A stretch of DNA of 64,000 nucleotides from Quadrisphaera sp. INWT6 (GTDB lineage Bacteria > Actinomycetota > Actinomycetes > Actinomycetales > Quadrisphaeraceae). A program made the translations under genes and the position numbers. Within the stretch, counting starts at the first letter, position 1. Every line of letters starts with the position of its first letter. Positions 1-11,464 of the stretch are shown piece by piece. Below the pieces are notes generated by a model, which saw nothing but the letters and a program-made list of their open reading frames with translations, was not told where the DNA came from and made no database searches. Location: the NCBI RefSeq assembly GCF_015390235.1, contig NZ_VUOH01000002.1:1-64000 (forward strand). The letters run 5' to 3'.

Positions 1-254
1 GTGAGGTCGCCGCCGAAGCGCTCCTGGACGGCGGCGCGGAGCCGGTCGACGTCGTCCTGCACCGTCAGGTCGGCCACGAGGACGGCGCAGCCGGTCTCGC
101 CCGCGAGCGCCTCCAGGCGGTCGGCGCGGCGGGCGACGGCGAGGACGTCGTAGCCCTCGGCGCGCAGGCGCCGCGCGGTGGCGGCGCCGATGCCCGAGCT
201 GGCGCCGGTGACGACGGCGGTGGGGACGGCGGTGGTGGTGGCGTCCTGGCTCAT
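1..254 (-). CDS. Short-chain dehydrogenase/reductase, N-terminal part (runs off left edge)
   Basis: The gene starts with ATG at 254 on the minus strand and continues past base 1, so only the first ~84 residues are visible. They show the SDR Rossmann start: a beta strand followed by TGASSGIG at about residues 16-23 (the NAD(P)-binding glycine motif), a basic ARRADR stretch after the second strand (suggesting NADP preference), and VADLTVQDD where the adenine-contacting Asp lies. The catalytic YxxxK lies off the window. The substrate cannot be named. It is divergent from the secreted FN3 gene, so the 255-408 gap must hold promoters for both. Confidence 0.85.
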   Translation of the reverse strand, partial: MSQDATTTAVPTAVVTGASSGIGAATARRLRAEGYDVLAVARRADRLEALAGETGCAVLVADLTVQDDVDRLRAAVQERFGGDL

Positions 255-283
255 GCGCCGATCCCACCACCGCAGCGGTGGGG

Positions 284-403
284 CCCGCTCCCCGGGGGAG
301 GACCCCTGAGGTGCGGCAGGCGGGTGATCTCCCTCCGGCTCCCGGCCGGGGCTGCCGAAGGGGCACCGGGGAGCCGCGACCGCCGGGCTCCCCAGGAAGG
401 GAC
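284..403 (+). promoter_or_regulatory. Structured 5' leader of the FN3 protein gene; possible ydaO-type (c-di-AMP) riboswitch
   Basis: The 150 bp before the FN3 gene are unusually rich in pairing segments. They include an 8-bp stem at 368-375/386-393 that ends just before the Shine-Dalgarno AGGAAGG (394-400). In order the leader shows GGAGGACC, GGGTGATCT, GAAGGGGCACC and a final AGGAAGGGA. These resemble, in the same order, conserved blocks of ydaO/yuaA leaders, which in actinomycetes often precede secreted cell-wall proteins. This is a by-eye match from memory; the GCTAAC-like segment is not well conserved. It could simply be a GC-rich attenuating leader. Confidence 0.3.
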
Positions 404-408
404 CCACC

Positions 409-3400
409 GTGCCTGCTGATGAGCGCCGCCCCCCGCACCGCAGGGGTGCTGGCGGGTCCGGTCACCTCCCGACGGCTGCGGCGCTGGCCGCCCTCCTGCT
501 CCTCCTCCTGGGCCTCGGCAGCGGCAGCCCCACCGGCGGTGGTGGCGCGGCTCCCTCGCGCCCCCTCGACGCGCAGCTCGTGGCGGCGGACAACCCGACC
601 GCGCCCACCGGACTGCAGGCGGTCGCCGGACACCGTTCGCTGGTGGCCAGCTGGACGGCCACCGACAGCCGGGACAACCCCGAGCGCTACACCGTCTTCG
701 TCCGCCAGGGCAGCACCTTGGTCACCAGCAAGAGCGTCGACCACCCGTCGACGTCCCTGTCGGTCGGAGGACTCACGAACGGCGCGACGTACTCCGTCAC
801 GGTCAGGGTCACGACCTCCTACTACGGCGGCCTCTTCGTCGGGACCGTCTACAAGAACTCTCCGGAGTCGACCCCGGTGCAGACCACGCCGCTGCCCAGC
901 GCCCCGACCGGGCTGGGGGCCCGCGCGGGGGACAACCGCGTCGTGCTCACCTGGAACAAGAACCCCGAGGCGACGGGAGAGGTCACGAAGTACTCGGTGT
1001 ACCGCGGGGGCAGGCTGGTCGCGCAGCCGGCGACCTCCTCCGCGAGCACGACCTCGTTCACGGACACCGGGCTGACCAACGGCACGGCGGTGAGGTACAC
1101 CGTCACCGCCGTGGACGCGAACGGCGCGGAGTCGAGTCCCACGGCCGTGACCGCCACCCCCGTCGACACCGTCAGACCGTCACCCGTCACGGGGCTGCGG
1201 TCGGAGTGGACCTCGGACGGCTCCGGACAGACGCGCCTGTACTGGACGCCGTCGACGTCGGCGGACGCCGCCGTCCAGCGCGTGGTGCGCGACGGCGTCG
1301 CGGTGAAGGACCTCCCCGCGTCGGCGACGTCGTACACCGACGTCGCCGAGATCGAGGTGCGCCACTACTGGTCCATCAGCGTCGTCGACGACGACGGCCT
1401 CGTCTCGGAGAACGACCCCCAGACGACCGAGATCCCCCGCGACTGGATGGCGCCCGCTGTGCCGAGGGGGCTGACCGCCACGGCCGGCGACGGCAGGGTC
1501 GCCCTCTCGTGGACCGCCAACACCGAGAGCGACCTGGCCTCCTACCGCGTGCTGCGCGACGGTGCCGAGGTGGCAGCGGTGAACCCCCCGGCCACGTCGT
1601 TCACCGACACCGGCCTCACGAACGACACGGCCTACCAGTACGCGCTGCGGTCGGTCGACCGCTGGGGCAACACCTCGGACGCCTCGTCACCCGCCGTCAC
1701 CGCGACCCCCCTCGACATGACGGCGCCCGCGGTCCCGGCGGGTCTGGCCGCGGTCCGCGGGGACGGCCAGGTCTCCCTGGCGTGGACCGCGAACACCGAG
1801 GCCGACCTCGCCGGCTACGACCTGTTCCGCCGCGCCGACGGCGCCAGCAGCTCGGCGCGCGTGAGCGGTGCGGTGCTCGGCGCCTCCGCGACGTCCTTCA
1901 CGGACACGGGGCTCACCAACGACGTGCAGTACACGTACACGCTCCGCGCGCGGGACCGCGCCGGCAACAGCTCCGCCTCGTCGGCGGGCGCGAGCGCCAC
2001 CCCCACCGACCTCACCCCGCCCGCCGTCCCCGCCCGCCCCTCCGCGGTGGCCGGCGACGGCGTCGTGAGCCTGTCCTGGACCGCCAGCCGCGAGAGCGAC
2101 CTGGCCTCCTACCAGGTGATCCGCGACGGGGCCGTCATCGCCACGGTCACGAAGCCGACCACCACGCACACCGACCGCGGCGTCACCAACGGCCGCTCGT
2201 ACGACTACGCGCTGAAGGCCGTGGACACCCACGCCAACGCCTCGGCGGCGACCACCCCCGTCGTCACCGCCACCCCCCGCGACCTCACACCGCCCGCCGT
2301 GCCCGCGGGCCTGACCGCCACCCGCGGGGACCAGCAGGTGGTGCTGAGCTGGACGGCGAACAGCGAGGGCGACCTGGCCTCCTACCGCGTGCTGCGCGAC
2401 GGCGTCGTGGTCGCCACCGTCATCGCCCCGGCCGCCTCCTACACCGACACCGGGCTCACCAACGGCACCGCGTACAGCTACTCCCTGGCCGCGTACGACA
2501 CCGCGGGCAACGGCTCGGCGGCGTCCTCGCCCGCGGTCAGGGCCACCCCGGCGGACACCACCGCCCCGGCCGTCCCCACCGGTCTGACCGCGGTCCGCGG
2601 CGACGGCCGGGTGGCGCTCACCTGGACGGCGAACGGCGAGACCGACCTGGCCGGCTACGACCTGCTGCGCGACGGCACCGTCCTCGGCGCGGGGCTCGGG
2701 GCCGGGGCCACCTCGTACGCCGACACCGGGCTCGTCAACGACCGGACCTACTCGTACGCCCTGCGCGCGCGGGACCGGGCCGGCAACGCCTCCGCGGCGT
2801 CCTCTCCCGAGGTCTCCGCGACGCCGACCGACCTCTCCGCACCCGCCGTCCCGGCCCGCCCCTCGGCGGTCGCCGGTGACACCGCGGTGAGCCTGTCGTG
2901 GGCACCCAGCAGCGAGAGCGACCTGGCCTCCTACCGCGTGGTCCGCGGAGGCACCGAGATCGCCGTGGTGACGGCTCCGACGACCACCTACACCGACCGC
3001 GCCGTCACCAACGGCACGGCCTACGACTACGCCCTGGTGGCCGTGGACACCTACGGCAACGCGTCCGCGGCGACCACTCCGCTGGTGAGCGCCACACCGC
3101 GCGACCTCACCCCGCCCGCCGTCCCCGCGGGCCTGACCGCCACCCGCGGCGACACGCGGGTGGTGCTGAGCTGGACGGCGAACAGCGAGGGCGACCTGAC
3201 CTCCTACCGCGTGCTGCGCGACGGCGTCGTCATCGCCACCGTCACCGCGCCCACCACCTCGTACACCGACACCGGACTCACCAACGACACCGCGTACGAC
3301 TACTCCCTGGCCGCCGACGACGCCGCCGGCAACGGCTCGGCCGCGTCCTCGGTCGTGACCGCCACGCCCACCGACCTCACCCCGCCGGCGCCGCCGGCCG

Positions 3401-5553
3401 GGGTCGGATCCACCCCCGGCGACGGCGCGGTGGACGTGTCCTGGACCGCCAACACCGAGCCCGACCTCGCCGCCTACCGCGTCTACCGCGGCGGCCAGCT
3501 GGTGACGACGATCGCGGTGGTGGCCGCGCCCGGCACGACGCCGACCTCGTACCGCGACTCCGGCCTCACCAACGGCACCGCCCGCACCTACGCCGTGACC
3601 GCCGTCGACACCCACGGCAACGAGTCGCCCACCTCGACCACGAGCGCCACGCCCGCGGACACCACGGCCCCCGGAGCCCCCGGGACGCCCACCACCACGC
3701 CGTCCGACCGACGGGTGACGATCACGTGGGCGGCGAGCCCCGCCGATGACGTCGCCACCTACCGCGTGCTGCGCGACGGCGTCGAGATCGCCGGCCTGCC
3801 GGCCACGGCGAGGTCCTACACCGACACCACGCCCGTCAACGGCCACACCTACGCGTACACCGTGGTCGCGGTGGACACCGCCGGGAACCGCTCCCCCGCC
3901 TCCGGGACGGGCTCCGCGACCCCGCGCGACGGCGCACCCCCCGCTGCCCCGACGGCCGTCTCCGCGACCCCCGGAAGCGGCAGCGCCACCGTGCGCTGGA
4001 CCGCTCCCGCCGACACCGACCTCGCGACCTACCGGGTGCTCCGCGCGGACGGCTCCACCGCCGTGACGGTGGCCGCCCCGGCCACCAGCGCCGTCGTGAG
4101 CGGGCTCACCAACGGCACGCCGGTCACCTTCACCGTGGTGGTCGTCGACACCAGCGGCAACACGTCGTCCCCGTCGTCGGAGGTGACCACCACCCCCGTG
4201 GCGCCGGTCGCGACCTTCGGCTCCCAGGGCGCCGGGACGAGCGGAGCCCTGGCCGTCAGCCCCGACGGCCGCTGGGTGGTGCTCTCCACCGCTGCGCCCC
4301 TGGAGGGCGCCACCGACGGCAACGGCGCCGAGGAGCTGTACCGGGTCGACACGACGGGGACCACTAGCCCCCGGCGCATCGCGCCGCTGCGCACCCGGGG
4401 GTCGCTCGTGACCGACTCCACCCAGGACTCCGAGGTCGCACTGAGCAGCGACGGGCGCTACGTCGTGCTGGCGACGGCGGACGCCCTGGTCGACTCGGAC
4501 CAGAACGGGCAGCTGGACGTCTACCGCGCCGACATGAGCACCTCACCCCCCACCTACGCCCTGGTGTCGGTGCCGGGGGCGGCCTCGGGACGGACGGCGG
4601 GTCTCGCTCACACGAGCACCGCCGGCACCCTCGTGCAGAGCACGTCGACGGTCCAGACCAAGGTCCCCGGCCTCGCGGTCTCGGCCGACGGGACCCGTGT
4701 GCTCTTCTACTCCGCCCGCACCGACCTGCTGCCCTCCGGCGGCACCTCAGGGGTGGCGGTCTTCGCCAAGGACCTCCCGAGCTCCGACCCGAGCCTCGGC
4801 CCGGTCGCGCTGGTCTCCGCCGACACCGGCGGCGGGGCCCTCACCCGCACTCCGACCGGACCCGCTCTCGCCGTCACCCCGGACGGCCGCTACGCCGTGT
4901 TCACCGCGACCGGCAGCTCCTCCGGGTACGCGGTGCTGCGCAAGGACCTCGGCTCCACGACGCCCGGGACGGCGAGCAGCACCGGTGAGCTGCTGCTGGT
5001 GTCCAGCACCCCGCCGGTGTCCGGCCAGCAGCACGAGGTCGGCGCCGGGCGCGACACCGGGCAGGTGTCGGTGAGCGCGGACGGCAGGCTCGTGGCCTTC
5101 CTCAGCACCGCGCAGCTGGCGTCGGCGAGGCCGCGGAACACCGGCTCCGCCTCCAGCGCGTACGCCAAGGACCTCGTCACCGGGGCGGTCACCGCCATCG
5201 GCTCGCCGACCTCGGGCGTCGAGGAGGAGCAGGTCTCCCTCAGCCCCGACGGCGCGACGGCCACCTTCTCGACGGCGGCCCCGCTCGTGAGCGGCGACCA
5301 GAACGCCAAGCCGGACGCCTACCGGCGGGTCCTCGCCAGCGGCGCGCTGTCGCTGGTGACGTCCGACGCCGCAGGCGCCCCGACGCCGGCGTTCGCGGGA
5401 GCCGCCTACCGCGGACGGGTGGTGGACCTGGGCGGACCGCAGGTCGTCGCCCTCACCGTCCAGGCCCTCGACCCCGCCGACACCAACCGGGTCCGCGACG
5501 CCTACCTCAAGGACCTCGCGACCGGGGCGGTCTCCTCGCTCGTGCGCCCCTGA
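409..5553 (+). CDS. Secreted multi-domain protein: 13 fibronectin type III domains plus C-terminal beta-propeller
   Basis: This 1714-residue protein starts at GTG 409, 9 nt after AGGAAGG. Residues ~1-45 form a signal peptide: an arginine-rich start, a leucine/alanine core and small residues. Thirteen fibronectin type III repeats follow (~65-1260), each opening with a PxxPxGL..GDxxVxLSW pattern, with a [10 protein letters not shown] centre and a TNGTxYxYxLxAVD end. The last ~450 residues carry about six PD40/TolB-like blades ([38 protein letters not shown]), so a six-bladed propeller is likely. No sortase motif, membrane anchor or catalytic domain is visible. It is probably an extracellular adhesion or glycan-binding protein; the ligand is unknown. 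Repeats 4-6, 7-9 and 10 are near-copies of each other. Confidence 0.85.
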   Translation: MPADERRPPHRRGAGGSGHLPTAAALAALLLLLLGLGSGSPTGGGGAAPSRPLDAQLVAADNPTAPTGLQAVAGHRSLVASWTATDSRDNPERYTVFVRQGSTLVTSKSVDHPSTSLSVGGLTNGATYSVTVRVTTSYYGGLFVGTVYKNSPESTPVQTTPLPSAPTGLGARAGDNRVVLTWNKNPEATGEVTKYSVYRGGRLVAQPATSSASTTSFTDTGLTNGTAVRYTVTAVDANGAESSPTAVTATPVDTVRPSPVTGLRSEWTSDGSGQTRLYWTPSTSADAAVQRVVRDGVAVKDLPASATSYTDVAEIEVRHYWSISVVDDDGLVSENDPQTTEIPRDWMAPAVPRGLTATAGDGRVALSWTANTESDLASYRVLRDGAEVAAVNPPATSFTDTGLTNDTAYQYALRSVDRWGNTSDASSPAVTATPLDMTAPAVPAGLAAVRGDGQVSLAWTANTEADLAGYDLFRRADGASSSARVSGAVLGASATSFTDTGLTNDVQYTYTLRARDRAGNSSASSAGASATPTDLTPPAVPARPSAVAGDGVVSLSWTASRESDLASYQVIRDGAVIATVTKPTTTHTDRGVTNGRSYDYALKAVDTHANASAATTPVVTATPRDLTPPAVPAGLTATRGDQQVVLSWTANSEGDLASYRVLRDGVVVATVIAPAASYTDTGLTNGTAYSYSLAAYDTAGNGSAASSPAVRATPADTTAPAVPTGLTAVRGDGRVALTWTANGETDLAGYDLLRDGTVLGAGLGAGATSYADTGLVNDRTYSYALRARDRAGNASAASSPEVSATPTDLSAPAVPARPSAVAGDTAVSLSWAPSSESDLASYRVVRGGTEIAVVTAPTTTYTDRAVTNGTAYDYALVAVDTYGNASAATTPLVSATPRDLTPPAVPAGLTATRGDTRVVLSWTANSEGDLTSYRVLRDGVVIATVTAPTTSYTDTGLTNDTAYDYSLAADDAAGNGSAASSVVTATPTDLTPPAPPAGVGSTPGDGAVDVSWTANTEPDLAAYRVYRGGQLVTTIAVVAAPGTTPTSYRDSGLTNGTARTYAVTAVDTHGNESPTSTTSATPADTTAPGAPGTPTTTPSDRRVTITWAASPADDVATYRVLRDGVEIAGLPATARSYTDTTPVNGHTYAYTVVAVDTAGNRSPASGTGSATPRDGAPPAAPTAVSATPGSGSATVRWTAPADTDLATYRVLRADGSTAVTVAAPATSAVVSGLTNGTPVTFTVVVVDTSGNTSSPSSEVTTTPVAPVATFGSQGAGTSGALAVSPDGRWVVLSTAAPLEGATDGNGAEELYRVDTTGTTSPRRIAPLRTRGSLVTDSTQDSEVALSSDGRYVVLATADALVDSDQNGQLDVYRADMSTSPPTYALVSVPGAASGRTAGLAHTSTAGTLVQSTSTVQTKVPGLAVSADGTRVLFYSARTDLLPSGGTSGVAVFAKDLPSSDPSLGPVALVSADTGGGALTRTPTGPALAVTPDGRYAVFTATGSSSGYAVLRKDLGSTTPGTASSTGELLLVSSTPPVSGQQHEVGAGRDTGQVSVSADGRLVAFLSTAQLASARPRNTGSASSAYAKDLVTGAVTAIGSPTSGVEEEQVSLSPDGATATFSTAAPLVSGDQNAKPDAYRRVLASGALSLVTSDAAGAPTPAFAGAAYRGRVVDLGGPQVVALTVQALDPADTNRVRDAYLKDLATGAVSSLVRP

Positions 5554-5596
5554 CGCACCGCCGTCCCGGCGGGGCTGGTCTGGGAGGATATCGGCC

Positions 5597-8302
5597 GTGC
5601 CTGAGACCGACCGCCCCACCAACGGTTCCGCCTCCAGCCCCGCGCCGGCGGCCGGCGTCCCCGACCGCCCGGCCCTGGAGGGGCTGGAGCAGGCGTGGGA
5701 CGCCGCGTGGACCGAGCGCGGCACGTACGCCTTCGACCGCGCCGGTGCGCTGGGAGCGCCCGCCGGCGTCTACGCCGTCGACACCCCGCCGCCGACGGTG
5801 TCGGGGTCGCTGCACGTGGGGCACGTGTTCAGCTACACCCACACCGACGTCGTCGCGCGCTTCCAGCGGATGCGCGGTCGCACCGTCTTCTACCCGATGG
5901 GCTGGGACGACAACGGCCTGCCCACCGAGCGCCGGGTGCAGAACTACTACGGCGTCCGCTGCGACACCTCGCTGCCCTACGAGGGCCCGGACTTCACCCC
6001 GCCCCACAGCGGCGACGCGGGGTCGGTCAAGGCCGCCGACCAGGTGCCCGTCTCCCGCCGCACCTTCGTGGCGCTGTGCGAGCGGCTCACCGCCGAGGAC
6101 GAGAAGGAGTTCGAGGCGCTGTGGCGCCGCCTGGGCCTGTCGGTCGACTGGTCGCTGACCTACTCGACGATCGGCGAGCGATCGCGCACCACGTCGCAGC
6201 GCATGTTCCTGCGCGACCTGGCCCGCGGCGCCGCCTACCAGGCGCAGGCGCCCGGGCTGTGGGACGTCACCTTCCAGACCGCCGTCGCCCAGGCGGAGCT
6301 CGAGGCCCGCGACTACCCCGGGGCTTACCACGAGGTCGCCTTCACCCGCGCTGACGGCGAGGGCGAGGTGGTCATCGAGACCACCCGGCCCGAGCTGCTC
6401 CCGGCGTGCGTCGCGCTCATCGCCCACCCCGACGACGAGCGCTACCAGGGCCTGTTCGGCACCACGGTGGTCTCCCCCGTCTTCGGCGTCGAGCTGCCGG
6501 TGCTCGCGCACCCCGCGGCCGAGCCCGACAAGGGCGCCGGCATCGCCATGTGCTGCACCTTCGGCGACCTCACCGACGTCACCTGGTGGCGCGACCTCGA
6601 CCTGCCCACCCGCCCCGTGGTCGCCCGCGACGGGCGCCTGGTCCGCGACACGCCCTCCTGGCTGCCCGAGGCCGGCGCGAGCGCGTACGAGGCGCTGGCC
6701 GGCAGGACCACGCACTCGGCCCGCGTCGCCGTCGTCGACGCGCTGCGGGAGTCCGGCGCCCTCAAGGCCGACCCGAAGCCCACCCAGCGCAAGGCCAACT
6801 TCTTCGAGAAGGGCGACAAGCCCCTCGAGATCGTGACGTCGCGCCAGTGGTACCTGCGCAACGGCGGCCGGTCCGCCGCCGGCTTCGAGGACCTGCGCGA
6901 GCAGCTGCTCGCCCGCGGCCGCGAGCTGGGCTTCCACCCCGACTTCATGCGCGTGCGCTACGAGAACTGGGTCGGTGGCCTCACCGGTGACTGGCTGGTC
7001 TCCCGCCAGCGCTTCTTCGGCGTGCCGATCCCGCTCTGGTACCGCGTCTCGGAGTCCGGGGAGGTCTCCTACGACGACGTGCTGGTGCCGTCCGAGGAGT
7101 CGCTGCCGGTCGACCCGTCCACCGACGTCCCGCCGGGGTTCACCGAGTCCCAGCGGGGTGAGCCGGGCGGCTTCGTCGGCGAGACCGACGTCTTCGACAC
7201 CTGGGCCACCTCGTCGCTGACCCCGCAGATCGCCGCCGGGTGGGAGCAGGACCCGGAGCTGTTCGCCGCGGTCTTCCCCTACGACCTGCGCCCGCAGGGC
7301 CAGGACATCATCCGCACCTGGCTCTTCTCCACCGTGGTGCGCGCCCACCACGAGCACGGGTCGCTGCCCTGGTCCGACGCCGCCATCAGCGGCTGGATCC
7401 TCGACCCCGACCGCAAGAAGATGAGCAAGTCCAAGGGCAACGTGGTCACGCCCCTGGGGCTGCTGGAGGAGCACGGCGCCGACGGCGTCCGGTACTGGGC
7501 CGCCTCGGCGCGCCTCGGCACCGACGCCGCCTTCGAGGTCGGCCAGATGAAGATCGGGCGCCGCCTGGCGCTGAAGGTCCTCAACGTGGCCAAGTTCGCG
7601 CTGTCGATGGGCGCGACCGACCCGACGGCCCCCGTCACCGAGGCGCTCGACCGCGCAGTGCTGGGCGGGCTCGCCTCCGTGGTCGAGACGGCGACGGCTG
7701 CTCTGGAGCGCTACGAGCACACGGCGGCGCTGCAGACCGTCGAGGCCTTCTTCTGGACCTTCTGCGACGACTACGTCGAGCTGGTCAAGGAGCGCGCGTA
7801 CGGCGCCCAGGGCGAGGAGGCGGCCGCCTCGGCGCGCGCCGCGCTGGCCCGCTCCCTCGACGTGGTGCTCCGCCTGCTGGCGCCCTTCCTGCCCTTCGCC
7901 ACCGAGGAGGTCTGGAGCTGGTGGCGCGCCCAGGACGGCGAGGGCTCGGTGCACACCGCCTCCTGGCCCACCGCCGAGCCGCTGCGCGAGGCGGCCGGAG
8001 CGGGCTCCGGCACGACCGGTGCCGTCGACCCGGCGCTGCTGGCCGTGGTCGGGCGAGGGCTCGCCGGCGTCCGCAAGGCCAAGAGCGAGGCCAAGGTCTC
8101 CATGCGCACCGAGGTGGTGACGGCCACCGTCGCCGTCCCCGCGGCCCTGGTGGCGTCCGTGGAGGCCGCGGCCGCCGACCTGGCAGCGGCGGGCAAGGTG
8201 CGCGACCTGCGGGTCGTGACGGCCGCCGACGGCGGTCCGGCCGGCGCCGACGGCGTCACGGTGACCGACGTCGAGCTGGTCCCCCCGGCCTCCGCCTCCT
8301 GA
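5597..8302 (+). CDS. valS: Valyl-tRNA synthetase
   Basis: Class I aminoacyl-tRNA synthetase that charges tRNA-Val in the cytoplasm. The 901 residues hold the HIGH-type motif as HVGH (residues 73-76), the [13 protein letters not shown] segment near residue 103, a CP1 editing domain (~200-400), the [10 protein letters not shown] block, and KMSKS at 608-612. The anticodon-binding helical domain and a C-terminal tail follow. Start GTG 5597 has GGGAGG about 10 nt upstream. The gene lies 43 bp after the FN3 gene on the same strand and converges on clpX. In many actinomycetes valS follows clpX and is paired with folC; no folC is present here. Confidence 0.95.
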   Translation: MPETDRPTNGSASSPAPAAGVPDRPALEGLEQAWDAAWTERGTYAFDRAGALGAPAGVYAVDTPPPTVSGSLHVGHVFSYTHTDVVARFQRMRGRTVFYPMGWDDNGLPTERRVQNYYGVRCDTSLPYEGPDFTPPHSGDAGSVKAADQVPVSRRTFVALCERLTAEDEKEFEALWRRLGLSVDWSLTYSTIGERSRTTSQRMFLRDLARGAAYQAQAPGLWDVTFQTAVAQAELEARDYPGAYHEVAFTRADGEGEVVIETTRPELLPACVALIAHPDDERYQGLFGTTVVSPVFGVELPVLAHPAAEPDKGAGIAMCCTFGDLTDVTWWRDLDLPTRPVVARDGRLVRDTPSWLPEAGASAYEALAGRTTHSARVAVVDALRESGALKADPKPTQRKANFFEKGDKPLEIVTSRQWYLRNGGRSAAGFEDLREQLLARGRELGFHPDFMRVRYENWVGGLTGDWLVSRQRFFGVPIPLWYRVSESGEVSYDDVLVPSEESLPVDPSTDVPPGFTESQRGEPGGFVGETDVFDTWATSSLTPQIAAGWEQDPELFAAVFPYDLRPQGQDIIRTWLFSTVVRAHHEHGSLPWSDAAISGWILDPDRKKMSKSKGNVVTPLGLLEEHGADGVRYWAASARLGTDAAFEVGQMKIGRRLALKVLNVAKFALSMGATDPTAPVTEALDRAVLGGLASVVETATAALERYEHTAALQTVEAFFWTFCDDYVELVKERAYGAQGEEAAASARAALARSLDVVLRLLAPFLPFATEEVWSWWRAQDGEGSVHTASWPTAEPLREAAGAGSGTTGAVDPALLAVVGRGLAGVRKAKSEAKVSMRTEVVTATVAVPAALVASVEAAAADLAAAGKVRDLRVVTAADGGPAGADGVTVTDVELVPPASAS

Positions 8303-8311
8303 CGACCCCAC

Positions 8312-8355
8312 CCGCGCCCCCGGGACGACGACGCGTCGTCGTCCCGGGGGCGCGG
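8312..8355 (+). terminator. Perfect 44-bp palindrome after valS
   Basis: A perfect inverted repeat of 22+22 bases centred at 8333/8334, 10 bp after the valS stop. The core is GGGACGACGACG and its complement, so it would fold to a very stable hairpin in either direction. There is no U tract, as is usual for actinomycete terminators. It probably ends valS transcription. Confidence 0.75.
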
Positions 8356-8431
8356 CGCGGGCCCAGCCGAGCGACCACGGGCTTCGGGACTCCGTGGTCG
8401 TCGGCGTCGGGGCCGGCGGCTGCGCGCACGC

Positions 8432-8475
8432 ACGAGGGCCCCTCCACCAGCGCGTGCTGGTGGAGGGGCCCTCGT
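8432..8475 (-). terminator. Terminator hairpin after clpX
   Basis: Perfect 20-bp stem (8432-8451 with 8456-8475) and a 4-nt loop GCGT, 19 bp beyond the clpX stop. Together with the 8312-8355 palindrome it insulates the convergent valS and clpX transcripts. Confidence 0.8.
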
Positions 8476-8494
8476 CGGTGCCCGGGGGCGAGGA

Positions 8495-9778
8495 TCAGGC
8501 GGACTTGTCGCGGCGCTCGCGCTTGCGGGCCTCGGAGGCCTTGTCCTTGGGGACCAGCGTCGGGTTGACGTTCTTGAGGACGACGTCGCGGTCGACCTCG
8601 ACGCGGGCGACGTCGTCGCGGCTCGGCAGGTCGAACATCACCGGGCCGAGCACCTCCTCCATGATCGCGCGCAGGCCGCGGGCGCCGGTGCCGCGCAGGA
8701 TCGCCTGCTCGGCGACGGCGACGAGCGCCTCGTCGGAGAACTCCAGCTCGACGCCGTCGATCTCGAACATGCGCTGGTACTGCTTGACCAGGGCGTTGCG
8801 CGGCTCGGTGAGGATCCGGACCAGGGCGGCGGCGTCGAGCTCGCGCACCGAGGTGATGACCGGCAGGCGCCCGATGAACTCGGGGATGAGCCCGAACTTC
8901 AGCAGGTCCTCCGGCATGACCTTGCCGAACATGCCCGGCAGGCCGGAGGCGGAGTGCAGCGGGGCGCCGAAGCCGATGCCCTTCTTGCCCATGCGCCCGG
9001 AGATCATCTCCTCGAGGCCGGCGAAGGCCCCGCCCACGATGAACAGGACGTTCGTCGTGTCGATCTGGATGAACTCCTGGTGGGGGTGCTTGCGCCCGCC
9101 CTGCGGCGGCACCGACGCCGTCGTCCCCTCGAGGATCTTCAGCAGCGCCTGCTGCACGCCCTCGCCGGAGACGTCACGGGTGATCGACGGGTTCTCGCTC
9201 TTGCGGGCGATCTTGTCGACCTCGTCGATGTAGATGATGCCCGTCTCGGCCTTCTTGACGTCGTAGTCAGCGGCCTGGATGAGCTTGAGCAGGATGTTCT
9301 CGACGTCCTCACCGACGTAGCCCGCCTCGGTGAGGGCCGTGGCGTCGGCGATGGCGAACGGGACGTTCAGCATCTTCGCGAGGGTCTGCGCGAGGTAGGT
9401 CTTGCCGCAGCCGGTGGGGCCGATGAGCAGGATGTTCGACTTGGCGATGTCGACAGGCTCCTCGACCTTCTTGGCCGGGTCGGACGCCTGGATGCGCTTG
9501 TAGTGGTTGTAGACGGCCACGCTCAGGGCCCGCTTGGCCTCGTCCTGGCCGATGATGTACTGCTCGAGGAAGCTGAAGATCTCCCGCGGCTTGGGCAGCT
9601 CGACCAGGCCGAGCTCGCTGGCCTCGGCCAGCTCCTCCTCGATGATCTCGTTGCACAGGTCGATGCACTCGTCGCAGATGTACACCCCCGGGCCCGCGAT
9701 GAGCTTCTTGACCTGCTTCTGGCTCTTGCCGCAGAAAGAGCACTTCAGCAGGTCCGCGCCATCGCCGATCCGTGCCAC
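8495..9778 (-). CDS. clpX: ATP-dependent Clp protease ATP-binding subunit ClpX
   Basis: AAA+ unfoldase that feeds substrates to ClpP1P2. I chose GTG 9778 because GAGGAGG lies 8 nt upstream and the protein then begins like other ClpX ([12 protein letters not shown]). An upstream ATG at 9838 gives 20 non-homologous residues. In 427 residues: zinc-binding cysteines C13, C16, C35 and C38, Walker A GPTGCGKT (120-127), Walker [10 protein letters not shown], the GGRKHP pore-2 loop, and the IGF loop (KKGIGFGA) that docks on ClpP. The C-terminus ends in a basic [10 protein letters not shown] tail. A hairpin separates it from clpP2, so it may have its own promoter as well as read-through. Confidence 0.96.
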   Translation of the reverse strand: MARIGDGADLLKCSFCGKSQKQVKKLIAGPGVYICDECIDLCNEIIEEELAEASELGLVELPKPREIFSFLEQYIIGQDEAKRALSVAVYNHYKRIQASDPAKKVEEPVDIAKSNILLIGPTGCGKTYLAQTLAKMLNVPFAIADATALTEAGYVGEDVENILLKLIQAADYDVKKAETGIIYIDEVDKIARKSENPSITRDVSGEGVQQALLKILEGTTASVPPQGGRKHPHQEFIQIDTTNVLFIVGGAFAGLEEMISGRMGKKGIGFGAPLHSASGLPGMFGKVMPEDLLKFGLIPEFIGRLPVITSVRELDAAALVRILTEPRNALVKQYQRMFEIDGVELEFSDEALVAVAEQAILRGTGARGLRAIMEEVLGPVMFDLPSRDDVARVEVDRDVVLKNVNPTLVPKDKASEARKRERRDKSA

Positions 9779-9879
9779 GTGGGGGGCCTCCTCGAGTCGT
9801 CCCGCACGATCGCACGGGGTGGGTCCATGGAACACCACTGACGGACACCTGTCAGCGGGACGAGCGGAAGTGCCGGCGC

Positions 9880-9920
9880 CTCCCGCTGGTGCCCGGCGCA
9901 GGGCCGGGCACCAGCGGGAG
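9880..9920 (-). terminator. Hairpin between clpP2 and clpX
   Basis: Perfect 18-bp stem (9880-9897/9903-9920) with a 5-nt loop, located 30 bp after the clpP2 stop on the minus strand. It probably limits read-through from clpP1P2 into clpX. Confidence 0.7.
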
Positions 9921-9949
9921 CGGCCCCGGAGGGCCGCAGCGGGCGGGTG

Positions 9950-10600
9950 TCAGGCGGACGCGAGGGCGCTGGCCTTGCGGCTCTCCAGCACCTGGTCGAC
10001 GAGGCCGTACTCCTTGGCCTGGTCGGCGGTGAGGATCTTGTCGCGCTCGATGTCGGCCTTGACCTGCTCGACGGTGCGGCCGGTGTGGCCGGCCAGCGTC
10101 GTCTCGAGCCACGAGCGCATGCGCAGCACCTCTGCGGCCTGGATCTCGATGTCGGACGCCTGCCCGTAGTCGCCGCCGGGGCTGGCCGGCTGGTGGATCA
10201 GCACGCGGGCGTTCGGCAGCGCGAGCCGCTTGCCGGGGGCGCCGGCGGCCAGCAGGACCGCCGCGGCCGAGGCCGCCTGCCCGAGGCAGACGGTCTGGAT
10301 GTCGGGGCGGATGTACTGCATCGTGTCGTAGATCGCGGTCATCGCGGTCATCGAGCCGCCGGGGCTGTTGATGTACAGCGTGATGTCTCGGTCGGGGTCC
10401 TGCGCCTCGAGCACGAGGAGCTGGGCCATGACGTCGTCAGCGGACGCGTCGTCGACCTGGACGCCCAGGAAGATCACCCGGTCCTCGAACAGGCGCGTGT
10501 AGGGGTCCTGGCGCTTGAAGCCGTAAGCGGTGCGCTCCTCGAACTGCGGGAGCACGTAGCGCGACGACGGCGCGCCGTGGGGGAAGGCTGCGGTGGACAT
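9950..10600 (-). CDS. clpP2: ATP-dependent Clp protease proteolytic subunit ClpP2
   Basis: Serine peptidase subunit of the ClpP1P2 tetradecamer. 216 residues; ATG 10600 has GAGGAG 6 nt upstream. The catalytic triad is visible: S111 in GQAASAAA, H136 in LIHQP and D187 in IERDKIL. The oxyanion glycine motif NSPGGS precedes it. The N-terminus (~25 residues) is a propeptide-like extension as in actinobacterial ClpP2. It lies 30 bp downstream of clpP1 in the same operon. Sequence features (YxxPQF…[25 protein letters not shown]) are those of the ClpP2 clade. Confidence 0.95.
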   Translation of the reverse strand: MSTAAFPHGAPSSRYVLPQFEERTAYGFKRQDPYTRLFEDRVIFLGVQVDDASADDVMAQLLVLEAQDPDRDITLYINSPGGSMTAMTAIYDTMQYIRPDIQTVCLGQAASAAAVLLAAGAPGKRLALPNARVLIHQPASPGGDYGQASDIEIQAAEVLRMRSWLETTLAGHTGRTVEQVKADIERDKILTADQAKEYGLVDQVLESRKASALASA

Positions 10601-10630
10601 GTGCTTCTCCTCGCTCTGCGGTCTGCCGGC

Positions 10631-11287
10631 TCAGGCGGCCGACGACGAGCCGGTGCCGCCGCCCTCGGGCACGTCGGAGGCGCTGGTGATGACGTGGTCG
10701 ATGAAGCCGTACTCCTTGGCCTCGGCCGCGGTGAACCAGCGGTCGCGGTCGTTGTCCTTGTTGATCTGCTCGATCGTCTGGCCGGTCTGGTCCGCCGTCA
10801 GCTGCGACAGCGTCCGCTTCATGTTGAGGATCAGCTCGGCCTGGATGGCGATGTCGCTCGCGGTGCCGCCGATGCCGCCGGAGGGCTGGTGCATCATGAT
10901 CCGCGCGTGCGGGGTGGCGTAGCGCTTGCCCTTGGCGCCGCTGGCCAGCAGGAACTGGCCCATCGAGGCGGCCAGGCCCATGCCGACCGTGGCGACGTCG
11001 GGCTGGACGTACTGCATCGTGTCGTAGATCGCCATGCCCGCGGTCACCGAGCCGCCGGGGCTGTTGATGTACAGCCAGATGTCCTTCTCGGGGTCCTCGG
11101 CGGCGAGCAGCATCAGCTGCGCGCAGATCGCGTTGGCGTTGTCGTCGCGGACCTCGGAGCCCAGCCAGATGATCCGCTCGCGGAGCAGGCGCTGGTAGAT
11201 GTGCTCGTCGAGGCCCATGGGGGAACCGCCGCCGGTGCGCGCCGTCACGTCGGCTGCCCGGTGTCCGTCAGGCCGGGAATCGCTCAC
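10631..11287 (-). CDS. clpP1: ATP-dependent Clp protease proteolytic subunit ClpP1
   Basis: First gene of the clpP1-clpP2 operon. Start GTG 11287 is preferred because AGGAG lies 9 nt upstream, giving 218 residues; ATG 11218 ([12 protein letters not shown]) is an alternative with no clear ribosome site. The triad is S108 (GLAASMG), H133 (MMHQP) and D182 (NDRDRWFT). [10 protein letters not shown] forms the oxyanion region. The open frame continues upstream to 11866, but that part is arginine/proline-rich and overlaps the tig terminator, so it is not coding. ClpP1 and ClpP2 co-assemble in actinobacteria and are usually essential. Confidence 0.94.
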   Translation of the reverse strand: MSDSRPDGHRAADVTARTGGGSPMGLDEHIYQRLLRERIIWLGSEVRDDNANAICAQLMLLAAEDPEKDIWLYINSPGGSVTAGMAIYDTMQYVQPDVATVGMGLAASMGQFLLASGAKGKRYATPHARIMMHQPSGGIGGTASDIAIQAELILNMKRTLSQLTADQTGQTIEQINKDNDRDRWFTAAEAKEYGFIDHVITSASDVPEGGGTGSSSAA

Positions 11288-11384
11288 GGGAGTTCGCTCC
11301 TGTCCGTCGTTGCCGGCGCGCCTCGTGCGGCGGTCCGGCTGACCTTCGCCGTCGCCCTCGGTGACGGGACGACGACCCGTGTCG

Positions 11385-11443
11385 ACCCTAGCGCCGGGCG
11401 CTGACGCGGCAGTCCCGACCTGCGCCGCTGTTCGCTGTCGGCG
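11385..11443 (-). promoter_or_regulatory. Probable clpP1P2 promoter with a ClgR-like operator
   Basis: On the minus strand a TAGGGT -10 box (11390-11385) lies ~98 bp before clpP1. About 50 bp further upstream is the palindrome CGCCGACAGCG (11443-11433), which fits the ClgR consensus CGCYNANRGCG as I remember it and is followed by AAC. ClgR activates clpP1P2 in Corynebacterium, Streptomyces and Mycobacterium. Position about -60 suits an activator. The -35 is not recognisable. Confidence 0.45.
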
Positions 11444-11464
11444 CACGGTCGCCGGCCGGGACGG

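Noticed and set aside
1687..3846. Long antisense frame across the FN3 repeats
   Set aside because: It is a shadow of the repeats (glycine/arginine-rich repeat pattern), with no start signal and no recognisable fold.
5507..8311. Open frame of more than 900 codons antisense to valS
   Set aside because: Composition is Gly/Arg/Val/His-rich with no domain, and it mirrors the valS codon pattern. In DNA this GC-rich, stop codons are rare, so long shadow frames are expected.
9779..9838. Upstream ATG starts for clpX, tig and rpiB
   Set aside because: In each case the extra residues are unlike the family and cross hairpins or lack a ribosome site, while the shorter start has a well-placed one.
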